Of a DNA stretch of 64,000 nucleotides, positions 35,643 to 45,386 are shown one piece after another; position 1 is the stretch's first letter; the number at the start of each line of letters is the position of its first letter. Origin of the DNA: VRUE01 sp963712595 (GTDB lineage: Bacteria > Actinomycetota > Thermoleophilia > Solirubrobacterales > 70-9). The stretch is from contig CAVQIM010000001.1 of NCBI GenBank assembly GCA_963712595.1, positions 248,001 to 312,000 on the forward strand, written 5' to 3'. Position numbers and translations under genes: made by a program. The notes under the pieces are model-generated. The model searched no databases. It was not told the origin of the DNA and saw only the letters and a program-made list of their open reading frames with translations.

Positions 35643-36071
35643 ATGAAGCCGCAGCTGAAGCTGATACTTGCGACCGCCGTGGTCGCACTGGTCGTTCCGG
35701 CGATGGCACTCGCCACGCCCGGCAATGGCAAAGGCCAAGGCCAGGAACACAGCCAAGGACAGGGTCAGGGGCAATCCCAGGGAGGGCCCACCTACACGCC
35801 AGCGCCACCCCCACAGGCAAAGGCCTACGGCAAGTACTGCCAAGGGGAAAGCAAGGAGCACGTCAAAGGCGAGAAGGGGACGGCGTTCAGCCGCTGCGTG
35901 ACCACGATGGCTCACGCCGCGCACAACCCGGACCTGACTCCGCGCCAAACGTGCAAAGGAGAGAGCAAGAAGCACGTCAAAGGCGAGAAGGGGACGGCGT
36001 TCAGCCGCTGCGTGAAAGCAGCCGCCAAGCTGCGGCACGACGAACACCAGGAGGAACAGAAACAGTCTTAG
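35643..36071 (+). CDS. Exported protein with duplicated Cys-Lys motif
   Basis: 142-residue exported protein with a strong AGGAGG ribosome-binding site before the ATG. The signal peptide MKPQLKLILATAVVALVVPA is followed by a low-complexity GQGQ-rich segment and two copies of a basic module, C-x-GESK-x-HVKGEKGTAFSRCV. Each module has two cysteines. It follows the sigma factor by 72 nt on the same strand and shares its low-complexity style, so it may be cotranscribed or controlled by it. It overlaps the convergent mnmA stop by 4 bp. Function unknown. Confidence 0.82.
   Translation: MKPQLKLILATAVVALVVPAMALATPGNGKGQGQEHSQGQGQGQSQGGPTYTPAPPPQAKAYGKYCQGESKEHVKGEKGTAFSRCVTTMAHAAHNPDLTPRQTCKGESKKHVKGEKGTAFSRCVKAAAKLRHDEHQEEQKQS
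35858..36015 (+). repeat. 44-bp direct repeat inside the exported protein gene
   Basis: Two identical 44-nt blocks (35858-35901 and 35972-36015, 114 nt apart) encode the same HVKGEKGTAFSRCV segment. Exact identity, including third codon positions, points to a recent internal duplication or gene conversion. Confidence 0.85.
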
Positions 36072-37510
36072 CGGCAGATCGTGCCGTGGCCGACGATGGC
36101 TTCTCCCGCTAGCAACACAGCTGTCTGCCCGGGCGAGACACCGGCAAAACACTCCCCCAGCTGGATGTCGAGTTCGGCATGTCGCCCCGTCCCCGTCGCG
36201 GATACCGTGGCGGGGACGGGCTGCGAGCGATAGCGCAAGCGCACCGCATCGACGCTCTCCCCGCCCCGGTGCAGAAGGGCGTCGCGGAGCTGGACGGTGC
36301 GCGCCATGAGGTCACGGCGCGGCCCCACCGTAACGGTGTTTGCCGCAGCGTCGATGTCGAGCACGTAGAGCGGCTCCTCGGCCGAGACGCGAATGCCCCG
36401 GCGCTGGCCCACCGTGAAGTTGTGGTGGCCGCGGTGGCGCCCGATCGCACGACCGGCGCGATCCAGCACCTCGCCCTCGCGCTCGCGCAAGCCGCCGTGG
36501 CGACGCAGGAAGTCGCCCTTTCCCTGGCCGGAGAGGAAGCAGAGGTCCTGGCTCTCGGGCTTGCGGGCGACGGCTAGGTCGTGGCGTGCGGCGATCTCCC
36601 GCACCTCGGGCTTGGTCAGCTCGGTGAGCGGAAATCGCACCCTCTCCAGCATCGTGGGCGGCAAGGCGGCAAGCATGTAGCTCTGGTCCTTGTTCTCGTC
36701 CGAGGCGGCGGCGAGCAACGGGCCGTAGTCGTCCTCGACGATCCGCGCGTAGTGGCCCGTTACCAGGTGGCTGGCGCCGAGCCGCATCGCGAGGTCGACC
36801 ATCGCCGCGATCCGCACCTCGCCGTTGCAGGCAATGCAGGGGTTGGGAGTCCTGCCGGCGGCATAGCCCGAGACGAACTCGGCGACGACGCGGCGGCGAA
36901 ACTCCTCCTCGAGATCGAGCGTCAGGTGCGGAATCCCCAGCGAGTGGGCCAGCGCCCGCGCTCCCAACACCGCCTCGGGAGAGCAGCAGGCCTTCGCCCC
37001 ATCGGTCTTTGGATCCGCCCAGAGCTTCAGCGTCACCCCCACCACCTCCGCCCCCCGCTCCTGTTCCAAGAGCGCCGCCACGGCGCTGTCGACGCCGCCC
37101 GACATCGCCACCAGCACCCGATCCCGATCGGCCCGCCCAAGCCGCTCCGAAGAGGCCGCAACCCGCGCCAGCGCCCGGTGCAACGCATCGGCAGCCAACT
37201 GCGCCGCATGCCTCTTCGCTGGCGTCAACCCCCCAATCGCCTCGTCGACCTCATCCGCCCCGATCCGAGCCACATCGAGCACAGCCTCACCCTCGACCAT
37301 CTCGGCGACCGCTGCGGTGGCGGCTCGAGTCGCGCCGCATCCCTCCGCGTCGAACGTAACCCGCTCGATCAGCCCCCCTCGAACGACAAGCGAGACGCGC
37401 GAGACGTCCCCACACGCGGCCCCGCCGGCAGCCCCCGTGAAGGCGCCGTCGTCCGGCGTTCCAAGCCGGCTGCGGTCATGCAGATAAGCGTCAAAAAGCT
37501 CGCGATCCAT
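36068..37510 (-). CDS. mnmA: IscU-like scaffold domain fused to tRNA 2-thiouridylase MnmA
   Basis: 480-residue protein. Residues about 128-480 are MnmA, which thiolates U34 of tRNA: PP-loop MSGGVDSAVAALL, catalytic Cys in TPNPCIACN, second Cys in SQDLCFLSG, and HNFTVGQRRGI. Residues 1-120 resemble IscU/NifU: CGDVSRVSL (Cys33, Asp35), GCGATRAATAAVAEMVEG (Cys58), and GGLTPAKRHAAQLAADALH. The third cluster-ligand Cys of IscU is Ala102 here, while the preceding Lys-x-His is kept. The ATG at 37510 starts directly at the scaffold domain. The fusion may deliver sulfur or an Fe-S cluster to the thiolase (inference). Confidence 0.92.
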   Translation of the reverse strand: MDRELFDAYLHDRSRLGTPDDGAFTGAAGGAACGDVSRVSLVVRGGLIERVTFDAEGCGATRAATAAVAEMVEGEAVLDVARIGADEVDEAIGGLTPAKRHAAQLAADALHRALARVAASSERLGRADRDRVLVAMSGGVDSAVAALLEQERGAEVVGVTLKLWADPKTDGAKACCSPEAVLGARALAHSLGIPHLTLDLEEEFRRRVVAEFVSGYAAGRTPNPCIACNGEVRIAAMVDLAMRLGASHLVTGHYARIVEDDYGPLLAAASDENKDQSYMLAALPPTMLERVRFPLTELTKPEVREIAARHDLAVARKPESQDLCFLSGQGKGDFLRRHGGLREREGEVLDRAGRAIGRHRGHHNFTVGQRRGIRVSAEEPLYVLDIDAAANTVTVGPRRDLMARTVQLRDALLHRGGESVDAVRLRYRSQPVPATVSATGTGRHAELDIQLGECFAGVSPGQTAVLLAGEAIVGHGTICR

Positions 37511-37900
37511 CTCGATCCAAAAAGTATGAACCTGTCGAGGGAGATTGGGGTGTGCGGCTGGCGAGCGCCTGAGCAAGCGAGGCAAGGACGCAGGGAGCCC
37601 GAATAGCAGCGCTATTCGGGCGACCGAGGACGCCGCCCCGCGCCGCTCCGCCGCCGCCAGGCGTGCGCACCAATCTCCCGAGCCAGGCTCGCAAAAGAGG
37701 CTCCAGCCCGCCGGTACCGCCTCTAGCTTTGATCCCTTGAAGTAAAGGGTGGGCGCCTCCTCGCAACCCCACGGGGTCTTGAGAGATCAGCTCCCGCGCC
37801 GTTTGTGTTGGGTCAAACGGTGAGACGGCTCACGTACGGGCTCGAGCCTCTGCGCCAAACCGTACCACCGCATCGGCCCTCTGGCGAGCCCTGATCTCGA
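37511..37900. other. 390-bp non-coding stretch with strong secondary structure
   Basis: No convincing gene lies here. Two structured parts are visible. Positions 37539-37679 are closed by GGGAGATTGG / CCAATCTCCC and contain a central perfect 10-bp hairpin CCCGAATAGC-AGC-GCTATTCGGG (37598-37620). Positions 37686-37890 form a second unit closed by long complementary ends, annotated separately. On the minus strand the stretch would be the 5' leader of mnmA. A 93-aa reading frame on the minus strand has no protein-like composition. Confidence 0.6.
37686..37890 (-). ncRNA. Candidate structured RNA, possibly 6S-like
   Basis: About 205 nt whose ends pair on the minus strand: GGCTCGCCAGAGG at the 5' side with CCTCTTTTGCGAGCC at the 3' side. 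Internal helices include CCGTTTG / CAAACGG, TGAG / CTCA, and GTACGG / CCGTAC. Size, long end-to-end helix and the segment GAGGAGGCGCCCACC followed by TTCAAGGG recall 6S RNA of other phyla, but I could not verify this and no clear promoter was found. It could instead be an mnmA leader element. Strand is the more likely one, not certain. Confidence 0.35.
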
Positions 37901-38191
37901 TCAATCGTCGAGGTTGGAAAGGAGCATCTCGGCCTCGCTCCAATCCTCGGGTTGAACGCGCAGGGCGATGTCGCCGCGGCCAAAGCGGTCGAGCGGCCAG
38001 TCGACCGTCAGAACCGCCTCGATACCCGCCTCCTGCAATGCCTGGTGCCAGGCGCGGGCCGTCTTCACGTCGGTGAAGTCGCGCACCACCTCCCAGCTGT
38101 CGAAGCGTGGGTCGTCGACGTGGATCGGCGTCGCTCCGGGGCCCGGCGGTCGGGCTCCGAATAACGCTCGGATCCGACCGAAGAGGCCCAT
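37901..38191 (-). CDS. Small conserved hypothetical, DUF2007-like
   Basis: 96-residue soluble protein. The C-terminal 65 residues (VVRDFTDVKTARAWHQALQE, GIEAVLTVDWPLDRFGRGDI, LRVQPEDWSEAEMLLSNLDD) resemble the small ferredoxin-like DUF2007 / putative signal-transducing fold, where a residue stretch reads as an indexed beta-alpha-beta unit. The start MGLFGRIRALFG lies 1 nt after the aspS stop, so it is in the hisS-aspS operon. Function unknown. Confidence 0.7.
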   Translation of the reverse strand: MGLFGRIRALFGARPPGPGATPIHVDDPRFDSWEVVRDFTDVKTARAWHQALQEAGIEAVLTVDWPLDRFGRGDIALRVQPEDWSEAEMLLSNLDD

Positions 38192-38192
38192 C

Positions 38193-39985
<1,793 letters not shown>

Positions 39986-39989
<4 letters not shown>

Positions 39990-41239
39990 GCCTCGCCCCC
40001 CACGATCTCCTCGACCAGTCTCGCCGTGTCGACGGGGCGCTGCTCACCGCTGCGCATGTCACGCAATTGGGACCCCTCCTCGTCGAGGATCACGACCTTG
40101 CGTGCGCCGATCCGATCGGCGTGCTTGAGCTGACCCTTGAGGCTGCGCCCACCGAGATCGATCTCGGCCGAGAGCCCGGCCTTGCGCAACTCTCCGGCAA
40201 GTACCAGGGCAACCGCCGGATCGGCCTTGCCCGCGCCTGGGGAATGGGCGATGAAGACATCGCGACCCGTCGCGACCTCCTCCTCGTCCAGCGCCAGCAT
40301 GATCCGCTCGATCCCCGCCGCCCAGCCGACCGCCGGCGTGGGCTTGCCGCCGAGCTGCTCGACCAGGCCGTCGTAACGACCGCCGCCGCCGATCTCCGAC
40401 TGGGCGCCGAGCCGGTCGCAGACGAAGGAGAAGATCGTCCGCGTGTAGTAGTCGAGACCGCGCACCAAGGTCGGGTCGATCGCGTACTCGACCCCTGCGG
40501 CGTCGAGCAGGTCCCGCACCTCGCCGAAGTGCTCGGCGTCCTCGCCGGAGAGCCGCTCGACCAACTTCGGCGCAGTCGCCATCACACCCCGCGTCCCCTC
40601 GTCATCTGAGTCGAAGGCGCGCAACGGGTTGGCGTCGATCCGATCGCGCACCTCCTTCGCCAGCTCCCCCTCGTGGGCTCGCAAATGCGCCTTCAGCTCC
40701 TCCAGGTACTCCCTCCGCGCCTCGAGCGAGCCGAGGCTGCCCAGCCGCAGCTCGACCCCCGGCACGCCCAGCTCCACCAGCAACTCGGCCAGCAGCTCGA
40801 TCGCCTCGGCATCCGCCAAGGGCGAGTCGGTGCCGATCGCCTCGGCCCCGAGCTGGTGGAACTGGCGGTAGCGACCCGCCTGGGGGCGCTCGTGGCGGAA
40901 GAACGGCCCCAGATAGGAGAGCTTCACCGGCTGGGCCAGCTTCTGCATGCCGTGCTCGACGTAAGCGCGGCAAATCGGCGCAGTGCCCTCCGGCCGCAGG
41001 GTGAGGCTGCGCCCCCCCTTGTCCTCGAAGGTGAACATCTCCTTGCGAACGATGTCGGTGGAATGGCCGACGCCGCGCTCGAACAGCTCGGTGTCCTCGA
41101 AGGCCGGCGTGGCAATCGGCTCGTACCCCGCGCGGGCGAAGATCCCGGCGGCGGTTCGCTCGACATGCGCCCGCGTCCGCCCAGCCGCGGGCAGGACGTC
41201 GAAGGTCCCCCTGGGCGCCTGGTAGGTGTGTCCCGCCAC
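39986..41239 (-). CDS. hisS: Histidyl-tRNA synthetase
   Basis: 417-residue class IIa enzyme. Motifs: N-terminal YQAPRGTFDVLP, motif 2 LTLRPEGTAPICRAYVEHGM with LGPFFRHERPQAGRYRQFHQ, histidine-binding RGLDYYTRTIF, and motif 3 GWAAGIERIMLAL. A C-terminal anticodon-binding domain follows. hisS-aspS adjacency, with an MBL hydrolase upstream, is a common bacterial gene order. Confidence 0.97.
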
Positions 41240-41276
41240 GCCGCGACCTTACCTGCGCCGAAGGCTCACCGGCTGC

Positions 41277-41921
41277 CTACTCCGGCAGCTGCGCAAGAAA
41301 GGGATTGGTCGCGCGCTCGGCGCCCAGCGTCGTCACGCCCATGTGCCCCGGATAGACGCCGGTCTCGGGCGCGTGGGAGTCGAGCAGCGCGCGAATCGAG
41401 CGCAGCAGGGTCGGGCCGTCGCCCCCCGGCAGATCGACCCGGCCGACCGAGCCCTGGAAGAGCACGTCGCCGGAGAAGATCGCCTCCTCGTCACGCACCG
41501 AGTAGGTGACGTGGCCAGGGCTGTGGCCGGGCGTGAAGATGACGTCGAGCGTGAGGCCGGCCAGCTCCAGGACCTCGCCACCCTTCACAGTCTCGTCGGC
41601 CTCGTAGCTCTCATACGGGCCGAAGCCCTCGAACGGGACGAAAGACATGAGATCCGCCAGCACCGGCCGCTCGAGCTGGGGGCAGTAGACCGGGGCGCCT
41701 GTCGTCCTCGCCACCGGCGCGACCGCGCCGACGTGGTCGAAGTGGCAGTGGGTGATCAGGATCGCCTCGATCTTCGCCCCCATCTCTTCGACCTCGGCGA
41801 GGATCCGGTCGGGCTCCTCGCCGGGATCGACGATCACCGCTTTGCCGGAGCCCTCGCGGCGGACGATGAAGCAGTTCTCGCCGATTGCGCCGACGGTGAG
41901 CTGGTGGACGTCGAGGCTCAC
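41277..41921 (-). CDS. Metallo-beta-lactamase-fold hydrolase (glyoxalase II-like)
   Basis: 214-residue MBL-fold protein with the metal motif THCHFDHVGAV, a second His in FTPGHSPGHVTYS, the bridging Asp in IFSGDVLFQGSVGR, and a last His in VYPGHMGVTT. The family hydrolyses thioesters such as S-lactoylglutathione; the true substrate is unknown. GTG at 41921 (VSLDVHQLTVGAIGENCFIV) overlaps the upstream gene by 4 bp and was preferred because the earlier frame reads disordered sequence. Confidence 0.9.
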   Translation of the reverse strand: MSLDVHQLTVGAIGENCFIVRREGSGKAVIVDPGEEPDRILAEVEEMGAKIEAILITHCHFDHVGAVAPVARTTGAPVYCPQLERPVLADLMSFVPFEGFGPYESYEADETVKGGEVLELAGLTLDVIFTPGHSPGHVTYSVRDEEAIFSGDVLFQGSVGRVDLPGGDGPTLLRSIRALLDSHAPETGVYPGHMGVTTLGAERATNPFLAQLPE

Positions 41922-42283
41922 GACTGGTCGGCGCCGCGCATTCGCGCCCGCTCCCGCCGCCGCCACATCATCGTGTCGATGTAGTACCCAGCTGGGATGT
42001 AGAAGACGAGCATGAAGGCGCCGAGGCCGAGTGCAGACGGCACCGTGCGACGGAAGACGAGCAGCAGCGCGAAGGTGAAGATGACGGCAGCGATGGCGCC
42101 ACGGGTTGCCGCACCGCGCCAGGTCGGCGGGCTATCGGTACGAGGAGTGCGCTTTGCCCCCGACCGGGCGCGGGCTTTCGCCTCGGCGCGGTTGCGGGGC
42201 CGGGCGGCGCGGCGATTGGTGTCGATGCGGCCGCCCTGAGTGCCGCGATGCTTACGCCGGCGCTTCTTCTTCGTCTGAGCCAT
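41918..42283 (-). CDS. Small basic two-helix membrane protein
   Basis: 121-residue protein. The N-terminal 60 residues are very basic (MAQTKKKRRRKHRGTQGGRI), followed by two hydrophobic helices (AIAAVIFTFALLLVF, SALGLGAFMLVFYIPAGYYI) and a basic cytoplasmic end. This layout recurs in Thermoleophilia. The ATG at 42283 is favoured by the conserved-looking start; an earlier in-frame ATG adds a stretch overlapping palindrome B. No function is known. It overlaps the MBL gene by 4 bp. Confidence 0.75.
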   Translation of the reverse strand: MAQTKKKRRRKHRGTQGGRIDTNRRAARPRNRAEAKARARSGAKRTPRTDSPPTWRGAATRGAIAAVIFTFALLLVFRRTVPSALGLGAFMLVFYIPAGYYIDTMMWRRRERARMRGADQS

Positions 42284-42331
42284 CGCCTGCGGGAATTTAG
42301 CGCTCCGCCCCCCAACACCCCCCGCTGCCCC

Positions 42332-42382
42332 CGCTGAGTTCGTGTTTTGTCTCGCTATCCGAGACAAAACACGAACTCAGCG
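42332..42382. repeat. Palindromic element B
   Basis: Perfect 23-bp inverted repeat: arms 42332-42354 and 42360-42382 with a 5-nt loop (CTATC). The inner part GTCTCG / CGAGAC is the same as in element D (61364-61408), while the outer arm differs (CGCTGAGTTCGTGTTTT). It lies 1 bp after the formiminotransferase stop. It may act as a terminator, but it lacks a T-run after the stem. Confidence 0.85.
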
Positions 42383-42383
42383 C

Positions 42384-43274
42384 TCATTGGGGGTTCGAGA
42401 GGCGGGCCTCGATGGTCTGGGCGGCGGGGTTGAAGGCGCGGATCGGGAGGTCCTCGGGGAAGCCCACCAGCGCCGCCTGGGGCACGAGGCCTACGACCTC
42501 GGCTTCGACCGGGCGGGCGCCGAGAGCCGCGGCGAGATCCCGCACCCGAGCGACAACCGTCGCCAACGTCACGGCAAAGGGGTCGTGAACGTTGGTCGAA
42601 ACCTGCGTGCGACCGCTGGTGAGCGCCAGGCCGATCGCGCGCACGCCCGGCAGCCCGCCACCCGACTCGCGCAGGCCGGCGGCGACGGCCCGGGCGAGCT
42701 CGCGGTCGCCGCTGTCGAGCTCGACGTTGAAGGCGGCCAGCGGGGGGCGAGCGGTGACCAGCGTCACCCCGGCCGTGCGGTGGGGCGATCCGGGCCCATG
42801 GTCGGGGCGGAGCTCACCGCCCTCCATCCGTAGCCAGAGCTCGGCGAGGCCGCCGTTGCGGAAGTAGGCCCGCTCGGCGTGCTCGGGACTGCTGGCAAGC
42901 TCGCCGTAGAGGAAGACGGGAACCCCGAGCCCGCCAATCTGCGCCGCCACCTCGAGTGCCTCGGTTCGAGCCGCGTCTCGGTCGCCCGGGTCGAGCCAGA
43001 TCACCGGGCAGACGTCGAGCGCTCCCACGGCCGGGTGCAGGCCGTCGTACGCCGTCATGTCCACGGTCTCGATCGCCTGCTCGGCGCCGGAGAGCAGCGC
43101 ATCGCGCAACGGCGCCGCACCCGCCGCCAGGGTGAAGACCGTGCGGTCGTGATCCGCGTCGGAGTGGCGGTCGAGCAAGGTGGCGCCGCGCGAAAAGGCA
43201 AGCCGCAGGCCGGCGATGCGCTCGGCGTCGCGGCCCTCGGAGACGTTGGGGACGGCGAGCAGCGGTCCGGCCAC
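42384..43274 (-). CDS. ftcD: Glutamate formiminotransferase (FtcD N-terminal type)
   Basis: 296-residue protein matching the formiminotransferase half of FtcD: LLAVPNVSEGRD, the DRHSDADHDRTVFTLAG-type motif, DGLHPAVGALDVCPVIWL, and GLPGVRAIGLAL. It transfers a formimino group from formimino-glutamate to tetrahydrofolate in histidine degradation. The cyclodeaminase half is absent. GTG at 43274 lies 2 nt after the M29 gene stop, so the two are probably an operon. No other hut genes are in the window. Confidence 0.9.
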   Translation of the reverse strand: MAGPLLAVPNVSEGRDAERIAGLRLAFSRGATLLDRHSDADHDRTVFTLAAGAAPLRDALLSGAEQAIETVDMTAYDGLHPAVGALDVCPVIWLDPGDRDAARTEALEVAAQIGGLGVPVFLYGELASSPEHAERAYFRNGGLAELWLRMEGGELRPDHGPGSPHRTAGVTLVTARPPLAAFNVELDSGDRELARAVAAGLRESGGGLPGVRAIGLALTSGRTQVSTNVHDPFAVTLATVVARVRDLAAALGARPVEAEVVGLVPQAALVGFPEDLPIRAFNPAAQTIEARLSNPQ

Positions 43275-43276
43275 CG

Positions 43277-44224
43277 TCAGACGAGCAGCTCGCCGTGGCG
43301 GCAGACCGGCTCCCCGTCGATCTCCACGGTCGGCTCGAGCACGACGCAATCGAGGTGGACGGGAACCTGGACCGTGCCGCCGATCGCCGCAGAGGCGCCG
43401 AAGGCGACGTGGGCGGTGCCGAGGATCTTCTCGTCCTCGAGGATGTTGCCGGTCAGCGTCGCCTCTTCGTTGGTGCCGATGCCGAGCTCGGCGACGTTGG
43501 TCCCGTCCTGCCCGTGCTTGGTCAGGAGTTCGAGCAGCGTCGCCCCCTCGGGGCCGGTCGCGTCGGTGAGGTGACCATCGCGCACGGTCAGCTCGACCGG
43601 CGTCTCGACCTTGCCGACGCCGGCGATCGAGCCGTCGACCACCAGCGTCCCCTCCGCCGTGCTCGGCGCGACGAAGGCCTCTCCGCAGGGAAGGTTGCCG
43701 AAGGCGCCGCGGGCATTGAGCACGCCCGCGTCGGCGATCGGGGTCCGCCCCTCCAGGCCGAGGCGAAGGTCGCTGCCGTGGGAGCAGGTGATTCGCGCCT
43801 CCTCGCCACTGCGCATCGCCGCCGCGAGCGCCGCGCCACGCCGCCGCAGCACCCGCATGTCGGCATTCATCAGCCGCGCCAGCATGTCCTCGGTGACGCC
43901 GGGCAAGGTCGCCACCCGCACGCCGGCCTGGTTGGCGGCGCGGCGCGCGTAGGTGTGGGAGAGCGACTGGATCGTCGGCGCCAGGACGACGTTGGCGGCG
44001 AGCATCGCGGCCGCAACCGGCGTCGGCGGCTCGGCGCCGTTGGATTCGAGCTCGGAGATCACCGCCAGCGTCGCGTAGGCCCCGTCCCCCTCGGCCTCGA
44101 TCCGCATCAGCGCCCCAATGTCCTCGGTCACCGGATTGCAGATCACCAGCACCTCTTCGCCCGGTTCGACCCGCAGGCAATCCCGCAGCACCGTGCGAAC
44201 CGCCCTATCCAGCTCCTGAGTCAC
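43277..44224 (-). CDS. M29-like aminopeptidase
   Basis: 315-residue protein resembling thermophilic M29 metallopeptidases. Visible features: EEVLVICNPVTEDIGALM, ITCSHGSDLRLGLEGR, FGNLPCGEAFVAPSTAEGTL, a conserved Glu pair in that segment, and LDCVVLEPTVEIDG at the end. The start is uncertain: GTG at 44224 (VTQELDRAVRTV) or GTG at 44251; neither has a clear Shine-Dalgarno sequence. It precedes ftcD by 2 nt. Confidence 0.78.
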   Translation of the reverse strand: MTQELDRAVRTVLRDCLRVEPGEEVLVICNPVTEDIGALMRIEAEGDGAYATLAVISELESNGAEPPTPVAAAMLAANVVLAPTIQSLSHTYARRAANQAGVRVATLPGVTEDMLARLMNADMRVLRRRGAALAAAMRSGEEARITCSHGSDLRLGLEGRTPIADAGVLNARGAFGNLPCGEAFVAPSTAEGTLVVDGSIAGVGKVETPVELTVRDGHLTDATGPEGATLLELLTKHGQDGTNVAELGIGTNEEATLTGNILEDEKILGTAHVAFGASAAIGGTVQVPVHLDCVVLEPTVEIDGEPVCRHGELLV

Positions 44225-44293
44225 GCACCGAAGGCTAATGCCCTCCCGCACCCGCCGAGCGCCGCCCCTCCATCGCTACGATCCCCCAACCCC

Positions 44294-44367
44294 GCCGGAG
44301 TAGCTCAGCTGGTTAGAGCAGCGGAATCATAATCCGCGTGTCGGGGGTTCGAGTCCCTCCTCCGGCA
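44294..44367 (+). tRNA. tRNA-Met (CAU)
   Basis: A 74-nt cloverleaf. Acceptor GCCGGAG / CTCCGGC, discriminator A, D-arm AGCTCAGCTGGTTAGAGC, anticodon stem GCGGA / TCCGC with loop ATCATAA (anticodon CAT), and T-arm GGGGGTTCGAGTCCCTC. CCA is not encoded. The AATCATAATC anticodon loop context fits elongator Met better than Ile2 or initiator (the first acceptor pair is matched). It is the only plus-strand gene between 36.1 and 52.0 kb. Confidence 0.95.
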
Positions 44368-44374
44368 CTAGAAA

Positions 44375-45322
44375 TCACTCGTCGTAGGGGATGTGGCGGC
44401 GCAGGACAGCGTGAAAGCTACGGCCACGAATGCTGAGCGGCTCGCTCCCCAAGAGCGGAACCCGAACCGTGCTCCTCCAAAGGTTGCGACCGTCGCGGCG
44501 GCGCTTGAAGGTCCCATGGCCGCTGAAGGGCCTCGGCGGATGCACCGTCGCGGTGCCGGCCGCATGATCGAAGACGAAGGCTGACGCACCGGTTACGAAA
44601 GCTGAGATGGGGGTCTCGGCCAAAGTCGTTCGGGCGATGCTCATCTCTTCCCGGTCTTCCTGCTTCGTACCAAGGAAGGCGGTCGGCCCGGGCCCCTTGC
44701 GGTTACGGATCGCGAGGGCGAGGAAACCGCAACGGCAGCGACGACTTCTGACGCCCAACAGCGCTTCTCTTTCGGGGTTGGACTGCTTACGAGAGCTGCC
44801 AGCCGATAGCCGCGGCGCACCCCGAGGGCGCAGTGACCCATTCTGTCCGGGACACTCCCACTCCGATTCTCGGCGGACGTTCGTCTTCCCCTTGACCCGG
44901 CCAACGTCGATCCGCACGTATCCGCGCTCGCCGGTGAACTCGATCGTCCCGGTGAAAATGCCTTCGCGAAACGTCGAGGGCTCCCCCTCGCATTCCTCGG
45001 GCGGCTCTTCTGTACGCAGGGTCTTGGTCGGCGTGAAAGCGACGTCGATCAGCCCGAGCTGTCCGAACTGCGCTTTCAGCCCCGCTTCGGTGGTTTCACC
45101 GTCCACCCGATAGGAAGCCAAATGTCCTTCGCGGCGAAGCTCCAGCGTAATCCTGCCGTTGTTGCCTTCGACGTACGCATGCAGACCGTGGTTTGCGACC
45201 GGCCTGAACGAGACGTAGGCGGAATGGGCTTCCGGTTCCGCCGCTGGCGATGCCTCCGTGGGCACCACCGCCGGCAGGGCAGCAATCGCGAGAGCGAGAA
45301 CGGGCAACACTGGTCGGGACAT
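44375..45322 (-). CDS. Exported hypothetical protein
   Basis: 315-residue exported protein; signal peptide MSRPVLPVLALAIAALPAVV, then a beta-rich domain (HAYVEGNNGRITLELRREGH, LIDVAFTPTKTLRTEEP with a cysteine pair ECEGEP and EWECPG). A basic middle and a C-terminal domain (FVTGASAFVFDHAAGTATVH, FSGHGTFKRRRDG) follow. The ATG at 45322 is set by the signal peptide. It ends 7 bp after the convergent tRNA-Met. No family recognised. Confidence 0.72.
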   Translation of the reverse strand: MSRPVLPVLALAIAALPAVVPTEASPAAEPEAHSAYVSFRPVANHGLHAYVEGNNGRITLELRREGHLASYRVDGETTEAGLKAQFGQLGLIDVAFTPTKTLRTEEPPEECEGEPSTFREGIFTGTIEFTGERGYVRIDVGRVKGKTNVRRESEWECPGQNGSLRPRGAPRLSAGSSRKQSNPEREALLGVRSRRCRCGFLALAIRNRKGPGPTAFLGTKQEDREEMSIARTTLAETPISAFVTGASAFVFDHAAGTATVHPPRPFSGHGTFKRRRDGRNLWRSTVRVPLLGSEPLSIRGRSFHAVLRRHIPYDE

Positions 45323-45386
45323 TTCGACCTCACCATATGAGATTGAGTTCTCAGAACACCGTTGACTCTCAGTGACGGTGCCGGCG

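Noticed and set aside
37491..37772. 93-codon minus-strand frame in the mnmA upstream region
   Set aside because: It coincides with inverted repeats and has low-complexity composition; the stretch is better read as non-coding structured DNA.
37790..37840. Group II intron domain V-like segment (CTCACGTACGG)
   Set aside because: Only a short resemblance; no reverse transcriptase, no intron boundary motifs, and the bases pair better in other local hairpins.
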